Part shown: piece by piece, positions 29,101 through 37,666 of the stretch | How the letters are laid out: each line of letters starts with the position of its first letter | Position numbering within the stretch: the first letter of the stretch is position 1 | Source: Sediminihaliea albiluteola | GTDB lineage: Bacteria > Pseudomonadota > Gammaproteobacteria > Pseudomonadales > Halieaceae | DNA length: 64,000 nucleotides | Direction: 5' to 3' | NCBI RefSeq assembly: GCF_014077625.1 | Contig: NZ_JACFXU010000017.1 | Span: 1 to 64,000, forward strand | The notes under the pieces: model-generated | Seen by the model: only the letters and a program-made list of their open reading frames with translations | Databases searched by the model: none | What the model was told of the DNA's origin: nothing | Position numbers and translations under genes: made by a program

Positions 29101-29868
29101 ATGAGCAAAAGAGAAAGCCTAGCACTAAACCTTGAGTGGCGTCTCACACTGTTTACTGCCCTACTTTTGCCTTTGCTAGTGGCATTGGGTTTTTGGCAGC
29201 TTGATCGAGCGGAACAAAAGCGTGAGCTGGCTGCTGCCTGGGAAGAGCGCCAAGCAGAAGCGCCGGTGCCACTATCAGCATTATGGGATGCCGAGCTCGG
29301 TGAGCTGCCCTACCGGGCGGTCAGTGTGCAGGGGCATTTTGATAGCCAACGCTACCTGCTGTTGGATAACCGTATGAGGCAGCGGCAATTTGGTTACGAA
29401 GTGCTGGGCGTGTTTCATTTGCAAGCTAGTGATCGCAAAGTATTGGTTAATCGTGGTTGGCTTGCTGGAGATGCGGCCAGACGCGCCCTGCCAGAAGTGA
29501 GGCAGCCAAGTGGCGTACTGCAATTGCAGGGCAGACTATATGTGTCGCCCGGTGAGCCTTACTTGCTTGGCGAGCAAGATTTATTAGCTGATTGGCCTTT
29601 GGTATTGCAGGGACTGGAGATGGATAAACTGCAGGCAGCACTGCAGACGCGCTTAGGGGGGGAGCTGTTTCCCTATACCTTGCGTTTGGACGCTGACGAC
29701 CCCGCGGCTTTATTGGCTGACTGGCCGCTAGTGAATGTTAGTCCAGCTAAGCATAGTGGTTATGCACTGCAGTGGTTCAGTATGGCGCTTGTGTTGTTGC
29801 TGCTTTTTATATTTCGAAGCAGTAACCTGTGGCGTGTACTGCGGCCTCAAAGTAAGGGAGAAAACTAA
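29101..29868 (+). CDS. SURF1-family cytochrome oxidase assembly protein
   Basis: A 255-residue protein with membrane helices near both ends (about 11-31 and 222-241) flanking a periplasmic domain, the SURF1/Shy1 layout. GFWQLDRAEQKR and VNRGWLAGD are family motifs. SURF1 helps insert heme a into subunit I. The frame opens at an upstream TTG, but the ATG at 29101 gives the standard N-terminus. It is divergent from the DUF2909 gene, so it may need its own promoter in the 85-bp gap. Confidence 0.9.
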   Translation: MSKRESLALNLEWRLTLFTALLLPLLVALGFWQLDRAEQKRELAAAWEERQAEAPVPLSALWDAELGELPYRAVSVQGHFDSQRYLLLDNRMRQRQFGYEVLGVFHLQASDRKVLVNRGWLAGDAARRALPEVRQPSGVLQLQGRLYVSPGEPYLLGEQDLLADWPLVLQGLEMDKLQAALQTRLGGELFPYTLRLDADDPAALLADWPLVNVSPAKHSGYALQWFSMALVLLLLFIFRSSNLWRVLRPQSKGEN

Positions 29869-29871
29869 CAG

Positions 29872-30522
29872 GTGAGCCAAGTTAATAATAATCGAATGGT
29901 CATCTTATTGATTGCCGGTATTCCACTGACCATGATCTTAGCGGCCACTTGGCTATGGTATTTTGTTGTTCGCGGTGACATTGATCTGATAGGAACTCTG
30001 GGCACTGCAAACCGCGGAGATTTAGTTCAGCCACCCCGGCAAATTGCTGAAGCTGGGTTAATCAAAGTTGATGGCAGCGCCTTTAGGTTTCAAGAGCTAG
30101 ATCCGAAATGGAGCTTTGTCATTCCAAACCAGGGCGCGCGCTGTGCTGCTGAGTGCGAACATCTGCTGTACACCGCGCGACAGATTCATATGGCGATGGG
30201 CAAGGAGTTGCTGAGAATCCAGCGTTTTTATGTGGGTACTCAGCAGCTAAGTGATACACAATTTGAAGTCGCAGAATTAAGTGACCAGCACCCTCTTCCC
30301 GGTACTTTTAAGGACTACCTTGCTACGGAGCAAATTGGCCTACAGGCACTTCGCGCTAGTCCTGAAGAGTTTGACAAACTTTTTGCTGAGCATTTGCAAG
30401 CTGAGGACACTTGGTATCTGATGGATCCTGCGGGCTGGATTATGATGTCCTACAATAACAGCGTATCGTATAAAGACGTGATCGCAGATCTGAAATTCCT
30501 GCTGAAAAACTCAAGCGACTAG
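29872..30522 (+). CDS. Oxidase-operon membrane protein of unknown function
   Basis: A 216-residue protein with one N-terminal membrane helix (about 10-30) and a periplasmic domain. It resembles, from memory, the small protein that stands between SURF1 and the heme synthases in Pseudomonas cox operons; no function is assigned. C-rich copper motifs are absent, but the pair ARCAAEC is notable. The GTG at 29872 gives a start 3 bp after the SURF1 stop; the ATG seven codons on is an alternative. It is followed after only 7 bp by ctaB, where many operons place ctaA. Confidence 0.75.
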   Translation: MSQVNNNRMVILLIAGIPLTMILAATWLWYFVVRGDIDLIGTLGTANRGDLVQPPRQIAEAGLIKVDGSAFRFQELDPKWSFVIPNQGARCAAECEHLLYTARQIHMAMGKELLRIQRFYVGTQQLSDTQFEVAELSDQHPLPGTFKDYLATEQIGLQALRASPEEFDKLFAEHLQAEDTWYLMDPAGWIMMSYNNSVSYKDVIADLKFLLKNSSD

Positions 30523-30529
30523 ACTATAT

Positions 30530-31429
30530 ATGGCAGAAACAATAATGACAGCCAAAGCGACCTGGCGCGACTACAAAGAGTTGACCAAGCCCAACGTGGT
30601 GCTGCTGATGATACTGACCTCGGCCATCGGGATGTTTATGGCTGTGCCGGGTATGGTGCCCTTAGATATTTTGATTCTGGGTAATCTAGGCATCGCGCTC
30701 TGCGCTGGTGCGGCGGCGGCGGTTAATCACCTCGTCGATCAGCAAGTCGATCAGCGGATGGCGCGTACGCGCAACCGCCCCGTTGCTCAGGGCCGGGTAC
30801 CGACTTCCCGAGCGGCACTTTTTGCGCTGCTCATCGGTGGCCTAGGAATGGCGATTTTGGTGATTTGGGTTAATGCCTTAACCGCATGGTTAACTTTAGC
30901 TTCCCTAGTAGGTTACGCCTTTGTCTATACCATGTATTTAAAGCGTGCCACGCCGCAGAATATTGTCATTGGTGGCTTAGCTGGAGCAGCCCCGCCACTG
31001 TTGGGCTGGACCGCTGTGACCGGTGAAATTCATGGTCATGCCCTGCTGTTAGTGCTGATTATTTTTGCTTGGACACCGCCGCATTTTTGGGCTCTGGCTA
31101 TTCACCGGCGAGAGGAGTATGCCGCAGTGGATATCCCCATGTTACCGGTAACTCATGGTGTAACCTTCACCAAGATTCATATCCTACTCTACACCCTGAT
31201 CATGTTTGTGATTACTTTGCTGCCCTTTGCGACCCGCATGAGTGGGCCCTTGTATTTGCTGGGCGCAGTGGTGCTTGGCGGTGGTTTCTTATATTGGGCC
31301 ATTGAGTTATTGCGGAATCGGAACCCCAAGGCGCCGATGGAGACCTTTAAGTATTCCATAAGCTATCTGATGGCCTTGTTCCTAGTGATGCTAGTGGATC
31401 ACTACCTGTTCCCCGTTGCCAGCCTGTAA
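30530..31429 (+). CDS. ctaB: Protoheme IX farnesyltransferase (heme O synthase)
   Basis: A 299-residue polytopic UbiA-superfamily enzyme that adds a farnesyl group to heme B, giving heme O. The prenyl-diphosphate motif NxxxDxxxD is N66, D70, D74, followed by R77 and R80. Nine or so membrane helices are visible. It is equally called cyoE. In an aa3 oxidase operon ctaA (heme A synthase) normally accompanies it, but none lies in this operon. The sco gene begins 13 bp after its stop. Confidence 0.95.
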   Translation: MAETIMTAKATWRDYKELTKPNVVLLMILTSAIGMFMAVPGMVPLDILILGNLGIALCAGAAAAVNHLVDQQVDQRMARTRNRPVAQGRVPTSRAALFALLIGGLGMAILVIWVNALTAWLTLASLVGYAFVYTMYLKRATPQNIVIGGLAGAAPPLLGWTAVTGEIHGHALLLVLIIFAWTPPHFWALAIHRREEYAAVDIPMLPVTHGVTFTKIHILLYTLIMFVITLLPFATRMSGPLYLLGAVVLGGGFLYWAIELLRNRNPKAPMETFKYSISYLMALFLVMLVDHYLFPVASL

Positions 31430-31442
31430 ACGAGAGAGCCCC

Positions 31443-32102
31443 ATGTCTAATGATAAGAGGCGACAAGGACGCGGAATCCGCTTAACTGTTGCTGTCATCC
31501 TAGTGTTCATCTGTGTGGTGATTGCCGGCTTTGTCTATCGCATCGGGTTGCCACGGATTATGAGTGACGCTGAGTTAAAGGTGAATGGCACTTATGTTCT
31601 CGAAACACCCCGTGAAATAGGAGCTTTTTCGCTCATTGATCATCGCGGCGAAGCCTTTGGTCCTGAGCGCTTTGAAGGTCGCTGGTCGCTGGTATTCTTT
31701 GGCTTTACGCACTGCCCAGATATCTGCCCAACGACCATGAGCTTCTTGAATCGCTTTGTTACTGAACTTGAAGGTAGCGAAGCGAGTGATATTCAGGTGG
31801 TCATGGTTACAGTAGATCCAGCGCGAGATACAGCAGAGCAACTGGCTCGTTATCTGCCTTTTTTCAATGAGGAATTTGTCGGGGTGACGGGGGAGTTTTT
31901 AGATATTCATCGCTTTGCAACAGCCTTGAATACACCTTTTCGCAAGGTGCCTGGGCAAGGTGATAACTACCAAGTCGATCATAGTTCTAATGTGGTACTT
32001 ATCAACCCAAGAGGGCACTACCACGGATTTTTCAAGGCGCCACTTGATCTGGCCAAAATGAAGGTTAGCTATCGTTCGATACGCTACCTCTGGAACCACT
32101 AG
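31443..32102 (+). CDS. SCO1/SenC-family copper chaperone
   Basis: A 219-residue membrane-anchored thioredoxin-fold protein (helix about 12-33) that matures the CuA centre of subunit II. The copper site is complete: CPDIC (C91, C95) and H180 in VDHSSNV. The ATG at 31443 follows GAGAGAG; an in-frame upstream codon lies inside ctaB. It is the last gene of the oxidase operon. A perfect hairpin follows at 32122-32158. Confidence 0.93.
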   Translation: MSNDKRRQGRGIRLTVAVILVFICVVIAGFVYRIGLPRIMSDAELKVNGTYVLETPREIGAFSLIDHRGEAFGPERFEGRWSLVFFGFTHCPDICPTTMSFLNRFVTELEGSEASDIQVVMVTVDPARDTAEQLARYLPFFNEEFVGVTGEFLDIHRFATALNTPFRKVPGQGDNYQVDHSSNVVLINPRGHYHGFFKAPLDLAKMKVSYRSIRYLWNH

Positions 32103-32121
32103 TCGCCCTGAACTAAGGGCA

Positions 32122-32158
32122 CAGGCAGTGCTACTTAAGTATGTGGCAGCACTGCCTG
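32122..32158. terminator. Hairpin after the cox operon
   Basis: CAGGCAGTGCT and AGCACTGCCTG form a perfect 11-bp stem around a 15-nt loop that itself contains the palindrome ACTTAAGT. No T-tract follows on either strand. It stands between sco and the convergent small secreted-protein gene. Confidence 0.45.
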
Positions 32159-32199
32159 GTTCAACTCAGCTAAAGCTAAGTTTGGATATCGCCTTGGGG

Positions 32200-32478
32200 C
32201 TAGTTAGCACTAACCAGAAGTGCTTCGCTAGGACGCGGGATATCGCCATCTCGATCAAAACGCTGCTGTAAGAAGGTATCGAGATCTTCAGCTACAGACT
32301 TTGTGTTTTGGTAAGCGGGGGCAAAGTTCTCGTGCTCCGCTTTATCTTCCACAGCTATTTTTGCAGCAGCACTAGACTCATGCAAAGCAGCTCTTACAAA
32401 TAGCTGATCCACGCTCTGTGCGCCAGCGACGGGCGCCAGAACGATTAAACTTAATCCCAAAATAGAACGTAGTTTCAT
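32200..32478 (-). CDS. Small secreted protein of unknown function
   Basis: A 92-residue protein with a clear signal peptide (about 1-20, ending VAGA). The mature part (about 72 residues) is acidic, Ala-rich, lacks cysteine and is predicted helical, with DLDTFLQQRFDRDGD near the end. I do not recognise the family. AAGGAG lies 8 nt before the ATG. The striking feature is upstream: seven exact copies of GTAACA/TGTTAC, one between the ribosome binding site and the start codon and one exactly at the -35 position of the predicted promoter. This points to a dedicated regulator. It may be a small periplasmic stress or signalling protein; that is inference only. Confidence 0.6.
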   Translation of the reverse strand: MKLRSILGLSLIVLAPVAGAQSVDQLFVRAALHESSAAAKIAVEDKAEHENFAPAYQNTKSVAEDLDTFLQQRFDRDGDIPRPSEALLVSAN

Positions 32479-32481
32479 GTT

Positions 32482-32715
32482 TGTTACTCCTTGAGTGTTA
32501 CTTTAGAGTCGATAGGGTAACACATTTATCGAGATTGTACAGTTTCGGTAACATTGTGTTACTTTTTCGCATGTTGATCTCATTGAGAAACTCACCGCGA
32601 GTAACATTCATATCTTATTGATATATAAGGATTTATTTGGTTTTTTGTTGGTTGTGGGTTCTATATTGGAATTGCTGTGCTGTGAATTATTTCGTAAATT
32701 TAATGTTTGGTAACA
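32482..32715. repeat. Cluster of seven GTAACA/TGTTAC motifs
   Basis: Exact 6-mers occur at 32482-32487 (TGTTAC), 32496-32501 (TGTTAC), 32517-32522 (GTAACA), 32548-32553 (GTAACA), 32557-32562 (TGTTAC), 32601-32606 (GTAACA) and 32710-32715 (GTAACA). A near copy, GTAACG, is at 32799-32804. Written in one orientation, every exact copy is preceded by a purine, giving RGTAACAY with one Y exception. The copies at 32548 and 32557 form the palindrome GTAACA-TTG-TGTTAC. About 0.1 copy is expected by chance in this length. They look like regulator binding sites. Confidence 0.75.
32534..32562 (-). promoter_or_regulatory. Predicted promoter of the small secreted protein gene
   Basis: On the minus strand GTAACA (32557-32562) serves as a -35 with four of six matches, followed after exactly 17 bp by TACAAT (32534-32539, five of six). 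Transcription would begin near 32527, giving a leader of about 50 nt. The -35 coincides with a repeat copy, another lies in the spacer, and others lie just downstream of the start. Confidence 0.5.
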
Positions 32716-32860
32716 CTTCGCCCTGGGTTTATTGCCTTTGTTGAGCAAGCCGTGATCAAGCGTGGTAATTTGTTTGACGCTGGGCTTTAATTCCTTTGGT
32801 AACGCCCCTGCGCCACAAGTGGTTTTCAGTGGGCCGACATTCATAGCAGCGAGAAACTCC
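32716..32860. other. Rest of the gap before polA
   Basis: This T-rich stretch completes the roughly 380-bp gap between the small secreted-protein gene and polA. It contains the near-copy GTAACG (32799-32804). The polA frame is open from 32762, but the extension lacks any polA-like sequence. No terminator or stable RNA structure is apparent. Further left, an ATATC-TTATT-GATAT inverted repeat lies at 32610-32624. Confidence 0.35.
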
Positions 32861-35575
32861 ATGGCAGACAATGCAAGCCCCATCGTTTTGGTCGATGGAT
32901 CTTCCTATTTATATCGCGCATTTCACGCGCTTCCTCCACTGTCAAATTCCAAAGGAGAACCTACTGGCGCCGTAAGAGGTGTTATCAGTATGTTGAAACG
33001 GCTGCTAAAGGATTATCCCCAGAGCCCAGTGGTGGTGGTCTTTGATGCCAAGGGCAAAACTTTTCGCGATGAATTATTTGCTGAATATAAAGCGCAGCGC
33101 CCGCCGATGCCGGATGAGCTGCGCGAGCAAGTAGAGCCCATCCATAAATTGGTTGAGGCTCTAGGCTTGCCCCTGATCTGCGTACCGGGAGTGGAGGCAG
33201 ACGACGTTATTGGCACATTGGCCCGACAAGCCAGTGAACAGGGTCGTGCCGTAGTTATCTCGACAGGTGACAAAGATATGGCGCAGCTAGTGGATGCCAA
33301 TACCACTCTGGTCAATACGATGACCGGGACAGCCATGGATGAAACGGGGGTGAAGGAAAAATTTGGCATTCCCCCCAGTCTAGTTATCGATCTCCTGGCC
33401 CTGATGGGGGATAAAGTCGACAATATTCCTGGAGTGGCAGGCGTGGGGGAGAAAACGGCACTGGCTTTATTGCAGGGCTTGGGGGGCTTAGAAGAGATCT
33501 ACGCCGGATTGGATAAAGTTGCTGAATTGAGCTTCCGTGGCGCTAAAACTATGGGGCCAAAGCTAGAGGCAGCGCGCGATCAAGCTTTTTTGTCTTATCA
33601 ATTAGCAACCATTAAGACAGATGTTGAGTTGAGTGAAACGCCAGAGACCCTTAGCAATAAGGCACCTGACAAGGAGGCTTTACTCGAGTGGTATACGAGA
33701 CTTGAGTTTAAAGCTTGGTTAGATGAGTTACTCAGTGATGAAGATCAGCCCGCGGCAGAGCAGCTTGAGCAGGAGTATGAAACTATCACTGATCAGGCCG
33801 AGCTTGAGCGCTGGATAGCTCGTCTCAAGCAGGCAGAAGTTTTTGCCTTTGACACCGAGACCACCAGCCTCAAATATATGGATGCAGAGTTGGTGGGCCT
33901 CTCATTTGCAGTGGAGGTAGGTAAAGCGGCTTATGTGCCGCTAGCCCATGACTACCCAGGTGCGCCAGAGCAGCTTGAGCGCGACAGTGTGCTGGAGCAG
34001 TTGCGGCCTCTACTGGAGGATAGCGCCCTAGCCAAGGTCGGACAGAACCTGAAGTACGATGCCAGCGTGTTGGCCAACCATGGGGTTACTTTGCGCGGCA
34101 TTCGCTATGACACCATGCTGGAATCCTATGTCTTAGATTCCGTGGCGACACGTCACGATATGGACAGTCTGGCTCTCAAATACCTCGGCTTAAAGACCAC
34201 TAGCTTTGAAGAGATTGCTGGTAAAGGTGCTAAACAGCTGACTTTTAATCAGATCCCTCTGGAGCAGGCGGCGCATTATGCAGCTGAAGACGCCGATATC
34301 ACTTTGCGTCTACACCAAGCTCTGTGGCCTAAGTTAGAACAGGAGGCGGGCCAAGTCTCTGTCTTTGAAGACATTGAGATGCCCCTGGTGCCTGTACTGT
34401 CCCAGATAGAGCGGCAGGGAGCACTAATTTCACGAGAATTACTGCAGCAGCACAGCAGTGATTTAGCTAAGCGTCTACAGGTACTCGAGGAAAAGGCACA
34501 CGAGCTGGCCGGGCAGCCCTTTAATTTGGGTTCACCCAAGCAGCTGGGTGAAATATTGTTTGAGAAATTAGAGCTACCAGTAATTCGCAAAACACCTAAG
34601 GGTGCACCTTCGACGGCAGAAGAGGTATTGGCAGAGTTGGCGCTGGACTACCCCTTGCCCAAGCTCTTATTGGAATACCGTAGTTTGAGCAAGCTGAAAT
34701 CGACCTATACCGATAAGCTGCCGGAAATGATTAATGATAAAACGGGGCGCGTTCATACCTCTTATCATCAGGCGGTGGCGGCGACTGGGCGCCTGTCTTC
34801 TTCCGATCCCAATTTGCAGAATATTCCCATTCGGACGGTGGAGGGGCGCCGTGTACGGCAGGCCTTTATTGCTCCCCAGGGCTATCGCATTGTTGCGGCG
34901 GACTACTCTCAAATTGAGCTGCGTATCATGGCGCATCTATCAGCCGATGAAGGCCTGCTGAAAGCCTTTAAAGATGGGCTGGATGTGCATCGGGCGACCG
35001 CTGCAGAAGTGTTTGAAACGCCACTCGAAGCGGTCAGTTCAGAGCAGCGGCGCAAAGCCAAAGCAATCAACTTTGGCCTGATTTACGGTATGTCGGCCTT
35101 TGGCTTGGCGCGTCAGTTGCACTTGGGGCGAAATGAGGCCCAAGAGTATATTGAGCGCTATTTTGAACGCTATCCGGGGGTTCAAGATTACATGGACCGC
35201 ACTCGAGAGTTAGCCCATGACAAGGGCTATGTGGAAACCTTGTTTGGGCGGCGGCTCTATCTGCCAGAAATTAACGCGCGTAATAAAATGCGGGTGCAAG
35301 CTGCTGAGCGTATGGCGATTAATGCGCCGATGCAGGGCAGCGCTGCAGATATCATTAAAAAAGCGATGCTATCGGTTCATGCCTGGCTGCAAGATGAGCG
35401 CCAAGATGCCCGTATTATTATGCAAGTGCACGATGAGTTAGTACTGGAAGTGGCCGAGCAAGAAGTTGAGGCGATCAGCGCAAGGGTATGCGAGCTAATG
35501 GCTGGTGCCGCGCAGTTGGCAGTGCCACTTTTAGTTGAGGCCGGTGCCGGTGCGAACTGGGACGAGGCCCATTGA
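32861..35575 (+). CDS. polA: DNA polymerase I
   Basis: A 904-residue replication and repair polymerase with all three activities. The N-terminal 5'-3' exonuclease (about 1-290) opens with [19 protein letters not shown]. The 3'-5' exonuclease (about 315-510) keeps its acidic residues in [14 protein letters not shown] and [12 protein letters not shown], so proofreading should be active. The polymerase domain has motif [10 protein letters not shown], motif [15 protein letters not shown] and motif C QVHDELV. The ATG at 32861 gives the normal N-terminus. It is followed by the ErsA-like small RNA and the convergent engB, the classical arrangement. Confidence 0.98.
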   Translation: MADNASPIVLVDGSSYLYRAFHALPPLSNSKGEPTGAVRGVISMLKRLLKDYPQSPVVVVFDAKGKTFRDELFAEYKAQRPPMPDELREQVEPIHKLVEALGLPLICVPGVEADDVIGTLARQASEQGRAVVISTGDKDMAQLVDANTTLVNTMTGTAMDETGVKEKFGIPPSLVIDLLALMGDKVDNIPGVAGVGEKTALALLQGLGGLEEIYAGLDKVAELSFRGAKTMGPKLEAARDQAFLSYQLATIKTDVELSETPETLSNKAPDKEALLEWYTRLEFKAWLDELLSDEDQPAAEQLEQEYETITDQAELERWIARLKQAEVFAFDTETTSLKYMDAELVGLSFAVEVGKAAYVPLAHDYPGAPEQLERDSVLEQLRPLLEDSALAKVGQNLKYDASVLANHGVTLRGIRYDTMLESYVLDSVATRHDMDSLALKYLGLKTTSFEEIAGKGAKQLTFNQIPLEQAAHYAAEDADITLRLHQALWPKLEQEAGQVSVFEDIEMPLVPVLSQIERQGALISRELLQQHSSDLAKRLQVLEEKAHELAGQPFNLGSPKQLGEILFEKLELPVIRKTPKGAPSTAEEVLAELALDYPLPKLLLEYRSLSKLKSTYTDKLPEMINDKTGRVHTSYHQAVAATGRLSSSDPNLQNIPIRTVEGRRVRQAFIAPQGYRIVAADYSQIELRIMAHLSADEGLLKAFKDGLDVHRATAAEVFETPLEAVSSEQRRKAKAINFGLIYGMSAFGLARQLHLGRNEAQEYIERYFERYPGVQDYMDRTRELAHDKGYVETLFGRRLYLPEINARNKMRVQAAERMAINAPMQGSAADIIKKAMLSVHAWLQDERQDARIIMQVHDELVLEVAEQEVEAISARVCELMAGAAQLAVPLLVEAGAGANWDEAH

Positions 35576-35618
35576 TTGACAGCTGACGGGGGCTCGGAAA
35601 AGTTTCTAAGCGCAAGGG

Positions 35619-35646
35619 GAACTTATCTCGTCAATGGGCGTCTTAA
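35619..35646 (+). promoter_or_regulatory. Sigma-E/AlgU-type promoter of the polA-engB small RNA
   Basis: GAACTT (35619-35624, preceded by GGG) is followed after 16 bp by TCTTAA (35641-35646). This fits the extracytoplasmic-stress sigma factor consensus (GAACTT, about 16-17 bp, TCTNA). Transcription would begin near 35652, right at the first hairpin of the RNA. No sigma-70 -35/-10 pair of comparable quality is present. Confidence 0.7.
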
Positions 35647-35651
35647 TATTC

Positions 35652-35771
35652 GTAGCTTACGGCTACACGCTCAATTGCTCACTCTCCATGGGCAATAGAT
35701 GAGCAAGTCTCTTCCCCAGAGACGCTATCTGGCCCAGTCACTTACCCCCTATAGGTGACTGGGCTTTTTTT
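35652..35771 (+). ncRNA. Candidate ErsA/Spot 42-position small RNA
   Basis: An RNA of about 120 nt is predicted between polA and engB, the location of Spot 42 in enterics and ErsA in Pseudomonas. Successive stems are: GTAGC-TTACG-GCTAC (35652-35666); TTGCTCA/TGAGCAA (35675-35706), competing with ATTGC/GCAAT; GTCTC-TTCCCCA-GAGAC (35707-35723); and a 10-bp terminator. The C-rich loop TTCCCCA would be an obvious seed for pairing with ribosome binding sites. The sigma-E-like promoter matches the known sigma-22 dependence of ErsA. Exact ends and targets are inferred. Confidence 0.75.
35732..35771 (+). terminator. Rho-independent terminator of the small RNA
   Basis: GCCCAGTCAC and GTGACTGGGC pair perfectly over 10 bp, extendable by three pairs into a C-rich loop, followed by seven T residues (35765-35771). 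It ends 15 bp before the engB stop. Confidence 0.93.
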
Positions 35772-35786
35772 ATTGATGATATTCAC

Positions 35787-36461
35787 TCAGGGCAGGGGTT
35801 CAGATTCTGCTGTTGGTCCCTCATCCTGGGCGCTGCTGTCACAGAGCCAGGCATTTAACACCCGGATAAGTTCTTTATGACCCGTATCTTTTAGGGCCGA
35901 AAACAGCTGCACGCTCACTAGATCCGCGTGTCCAGCCAGCTGCTTACGCAGCTTTAGCAGTGTTGAGCTAGCAGGGCCATTTTTGAGTTTGTCGGCTTTG
36001 GTTAGGAGGATGTGCACCGGCATTTGAGCGGCCAGTGCCCAGTCGAGCATTTGCTGATCAAAGGCCTGTAGTGGGTGTCGCACATCCATCAGTAACACTA
36101 GACCGCGGAGACTTTGGCGCTCCTGTAGGTAAGTTTCTAGCTGTCGGGTCCATTCTTTTTTGACTGATTGCGGTACTTTGGCAAAACCGTAGCCGGGTAA
36201 ATCGACCAGTCGTTGATCATCACTGAGAGAGAAGAAATTGATCAGCTGGGTTCGCCCTGGCGTCTTAGAAGTGCGCGCCAACTTTCGATTGCCAGTTAAG
36301 CTATTGATTGCACTAGATTTTCCAGCGTTAGAGCGGCCTGCAAAAGCAACTTCCCAGCCCTGGTCAGGCGGGCATTGGCTAAACTTACTGGCGCTGAGTA
36401 GAAAATTTGCCTGACGGTAATCGGGCGCAGTGACAATCATTGAGGTATCCAAATCGGACAT
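35787..36461 (-). CDS. engB: Ribosome biogenesis GTPase EngB (YihA/YsxC)
   Basis: A 224-residue TrmE-Era-class GTPase involved in 50S subunit assembly. G1 is GRSNAGKSS (42-50), G3 is DLPGYG (87-92) and G4 is TKAD (154-157); the conserved [11 protein letters not shown] lies between. The C-terminus carries a short acidic tail beyond the domain. It converges on the polA-sRNA unit and is divergent from the cytochrome c5 gene, the usual gammaproteobacterial arrangement. Confidence 0.96.
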   Translation of the reverse strand: MSDLDTSMIVTAPDYRQANFLLSASKFSQCPPDQGWEVAFAGRSNAGKSSAINSLTGNRKLARTSKTPGRTQLINFFSLSDDQRLVDLPGYGFAKVPQSVKKEWTRQLETYLQERQSLRGLVLLMDVRHPLQAFDQQMLDWALAAQMPVHILLTKADKLKNGPASSTLLKLRKQLAGHADLVSVQLFSALKDTGHKELIRVLNAWLCDSSAQDEGPTAESEPLP

Positions 36462-36499
36462 GCGAGAAGGTCGCCTTTTTTTGCATGGGGTAACTCGTA

Positions 36500-36505
36500 T
36501 ATAAT
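36500..36505 (+). promoter_or_regulatory. -10 box of the cytochrome c5/c4 genes
   Basis: A perfect TATAAT within TATATAATGCC lies 73 nt before the cytochrome c5 ATG. No clear -35 is found. The 9-mer TATAATGCC is shared with the hemF promoter. Confidence 0.5.
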
Positions 36506-36577
36506 GCCACAGCTTCTTCGCAAGTTATCATCTGCTTGCGAATCTGGCATTAATCCCGACACTGATTGAGGTCACCC

Positions 36578-36889
36578 ATGAAAAACTTGAAACTCCTGGC
36601 CTGCGCCGTCACCGTGATCGCCGCGTCTTATGCGCCAGCGAGCCTTGCTGAGCCGCCAATGGATAAGTACAACAGCAGCTGTGCTGTGTGTCACGCCACA
36701 GGGGTTGCCGGTGCGCCTAAAACCGGTGATGTTGCAGCTTGGCAGCCGCGCCTTGAAAAAGGCATGGAGCAAATGATGCAGTCCGTCAACGGTGGTTTAA
36801 ATGCCATGCCGCCAAAAGGTATGTGCTTTAACTGTAGCGATGAAGACTACCAAGCATTGATTGAGTATATGTCCTCGCCAGCTGAGTAA
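36578..36889 (+). CDS. Cytochrome c5-family periplasmic monoheme cytochrome
   Basis: A 103-residue exported cytochrome. A signal peptide (about 1-24) is followed by the heme motif CAVCH (35-39), with M77 as probable axial ligand. C83 and C86 in GMCFNCSDED form the disulphide typical of cytochrome c5. The frame opens at TTG 36566, but the ATG at 36578 has GAGG 7 nt upstream and begins the signal peptide. It precedes the c4 cytochrome by 37 bp; both are likely electron donors to terminal oxidases such as the caa3-like enzyme of this window. Confidence 0.92.
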   Translation: MKNLKLLACAVTVIAASYAPASLAEPPMDKYNSSCAVCHATGVAGAPKTGDVAAWQPRLEKGMEQMMQSVNGGLNAMPPKGMCFNCSDEDYQALIEYMSSPAE

Positions 36890-36926
36890 GCCGGCCTACA
36901 ATCCATAATTCAGACCTGGAAGTGAA

Positions 36927-37559
36927 ATGAAAAAGATCGCGATGATATGCGGCCTGCTTTTTGGCTTAAGTCAGCTTAGCCAAGCAGCAACGATGCCTAA
37001 AGGCGACGCGGATGCTGGCAAGCAAATGACTACAGCTTGTTCGGCCTGTCACGGTGCGGATGGTAATAGTGCCGCGCCCACCTTCCCCAAACTGGCAGAC
37101 CAAAACGCGCGCTACCTGTTTAAGCAGTTGCAGGATATTCGCGATGGTGCCCGTCCAGTACCCACTATGATTGGCCAGCTTGATGGCAAAAGCGATCAAC
37201 AGCTTGCTGATATAGCGGCTTATTATGCCGCCCAGCCGCGCAGCGGTAGTCAGACAGACCCTGAGCTCCTAGAGCTTGGTGAGAAAGTCTACCGCTCTGG
37301 AGTGGCTGAGCGTGGCGTAGCTGCTTGTACTGCTTGCCACTCACCTCGGGGTAAGGGTAATGCACCCGCTGGCTTCCCTTCACTAGCTGGGCAACATGCT
37401 GACTATATTGCCAGCCAGCTTAAAATGTACCGCCAGGGCTATGAAGATGAAGCTGGGCGTACCAATGATGGTGATACCCGAATCATGCGTACCACGGCCT
37501 TTGGCTTGAGCGACAAGGAAATAGAAGCCGTTGCGAGTTATGCGGCGGGCTTGAAATAA
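36927..37559 (+). CDS. Cytochrome c4 (diheme)
   Basis: A 210-residue periplasmic diheme cytochrome with a signal peptide (about 1-20) and two homologous domains, each with one heme: CSACH (38-42) and CTACH (134-138). Methionine ligands are present in each half. Cytochrome c4 passes electrons from the bc1 complex to oxidases. A strong terminator follows 17 bp after the stop, so c5 and c4 probably form a two-gene unit. Confidence 0.95.
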   Translation: MKKIAMICGLLFGLSQLSQAATMPKGDADAGKQMTTACSACHGADGNSAAPTFPKLADQNARYLFKQLQDIRDGARPVPTMIGQLDGKSDQQLADIAAYYAAQPRSGSQTDPELLELGEKVYRSGVAERGVAACTACHSPRGKGNAPAGFPSLAGQHADYIASQLKMYRQGYEDEAGRTNDGDTRIMRTTAFGLSDKEIEAVASYAAGLK

Positions 37560-37576
37560 GCCTTATAGCTAGTGAA

Positions 37577-37604
37577 AAAGGCGATTGTTTAATCGCCTTT
37601 TTTT
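37577..37604 (+). terminator. Rho-independent terminator after cytochrome c4
   Basis: AAAGGCGATT and AATCGCCTTT form a 10-bp stem with a GTTT loop, followed by a T-run to 37604. A-residues on the left make it potentially bidirectional. Confidence 0.93.
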
Positions 37605-37613
37605 CGTTTTACA

Positions 37614-37650
37614 GAACGTTATGGGCTCACTGTGGTCATAGTTGAACGTT
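37614..37650 (+). repeat. Direct repeat GAACGTT upstream of dsbA
   Basis: GAACGTT occurs at 37614-37620 and 37644-37650, a start-to-start distance of 30 bp (about three helical turns). Each contains the palindrome AACGTT. They flank the likely dsbA promoter and could be operator half-sites; no known regulator is recognised. Confidence 0.35.
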
Positions 37651-37666
37651 TTATAGGGAGATTTCC

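Noticed and set aside
32608-32883. Minus-strand open frame covering the polA start
   Set aside because: Lies over the polA N-terminus antisense and an AT-rich region; no motif or ribosome binding site.
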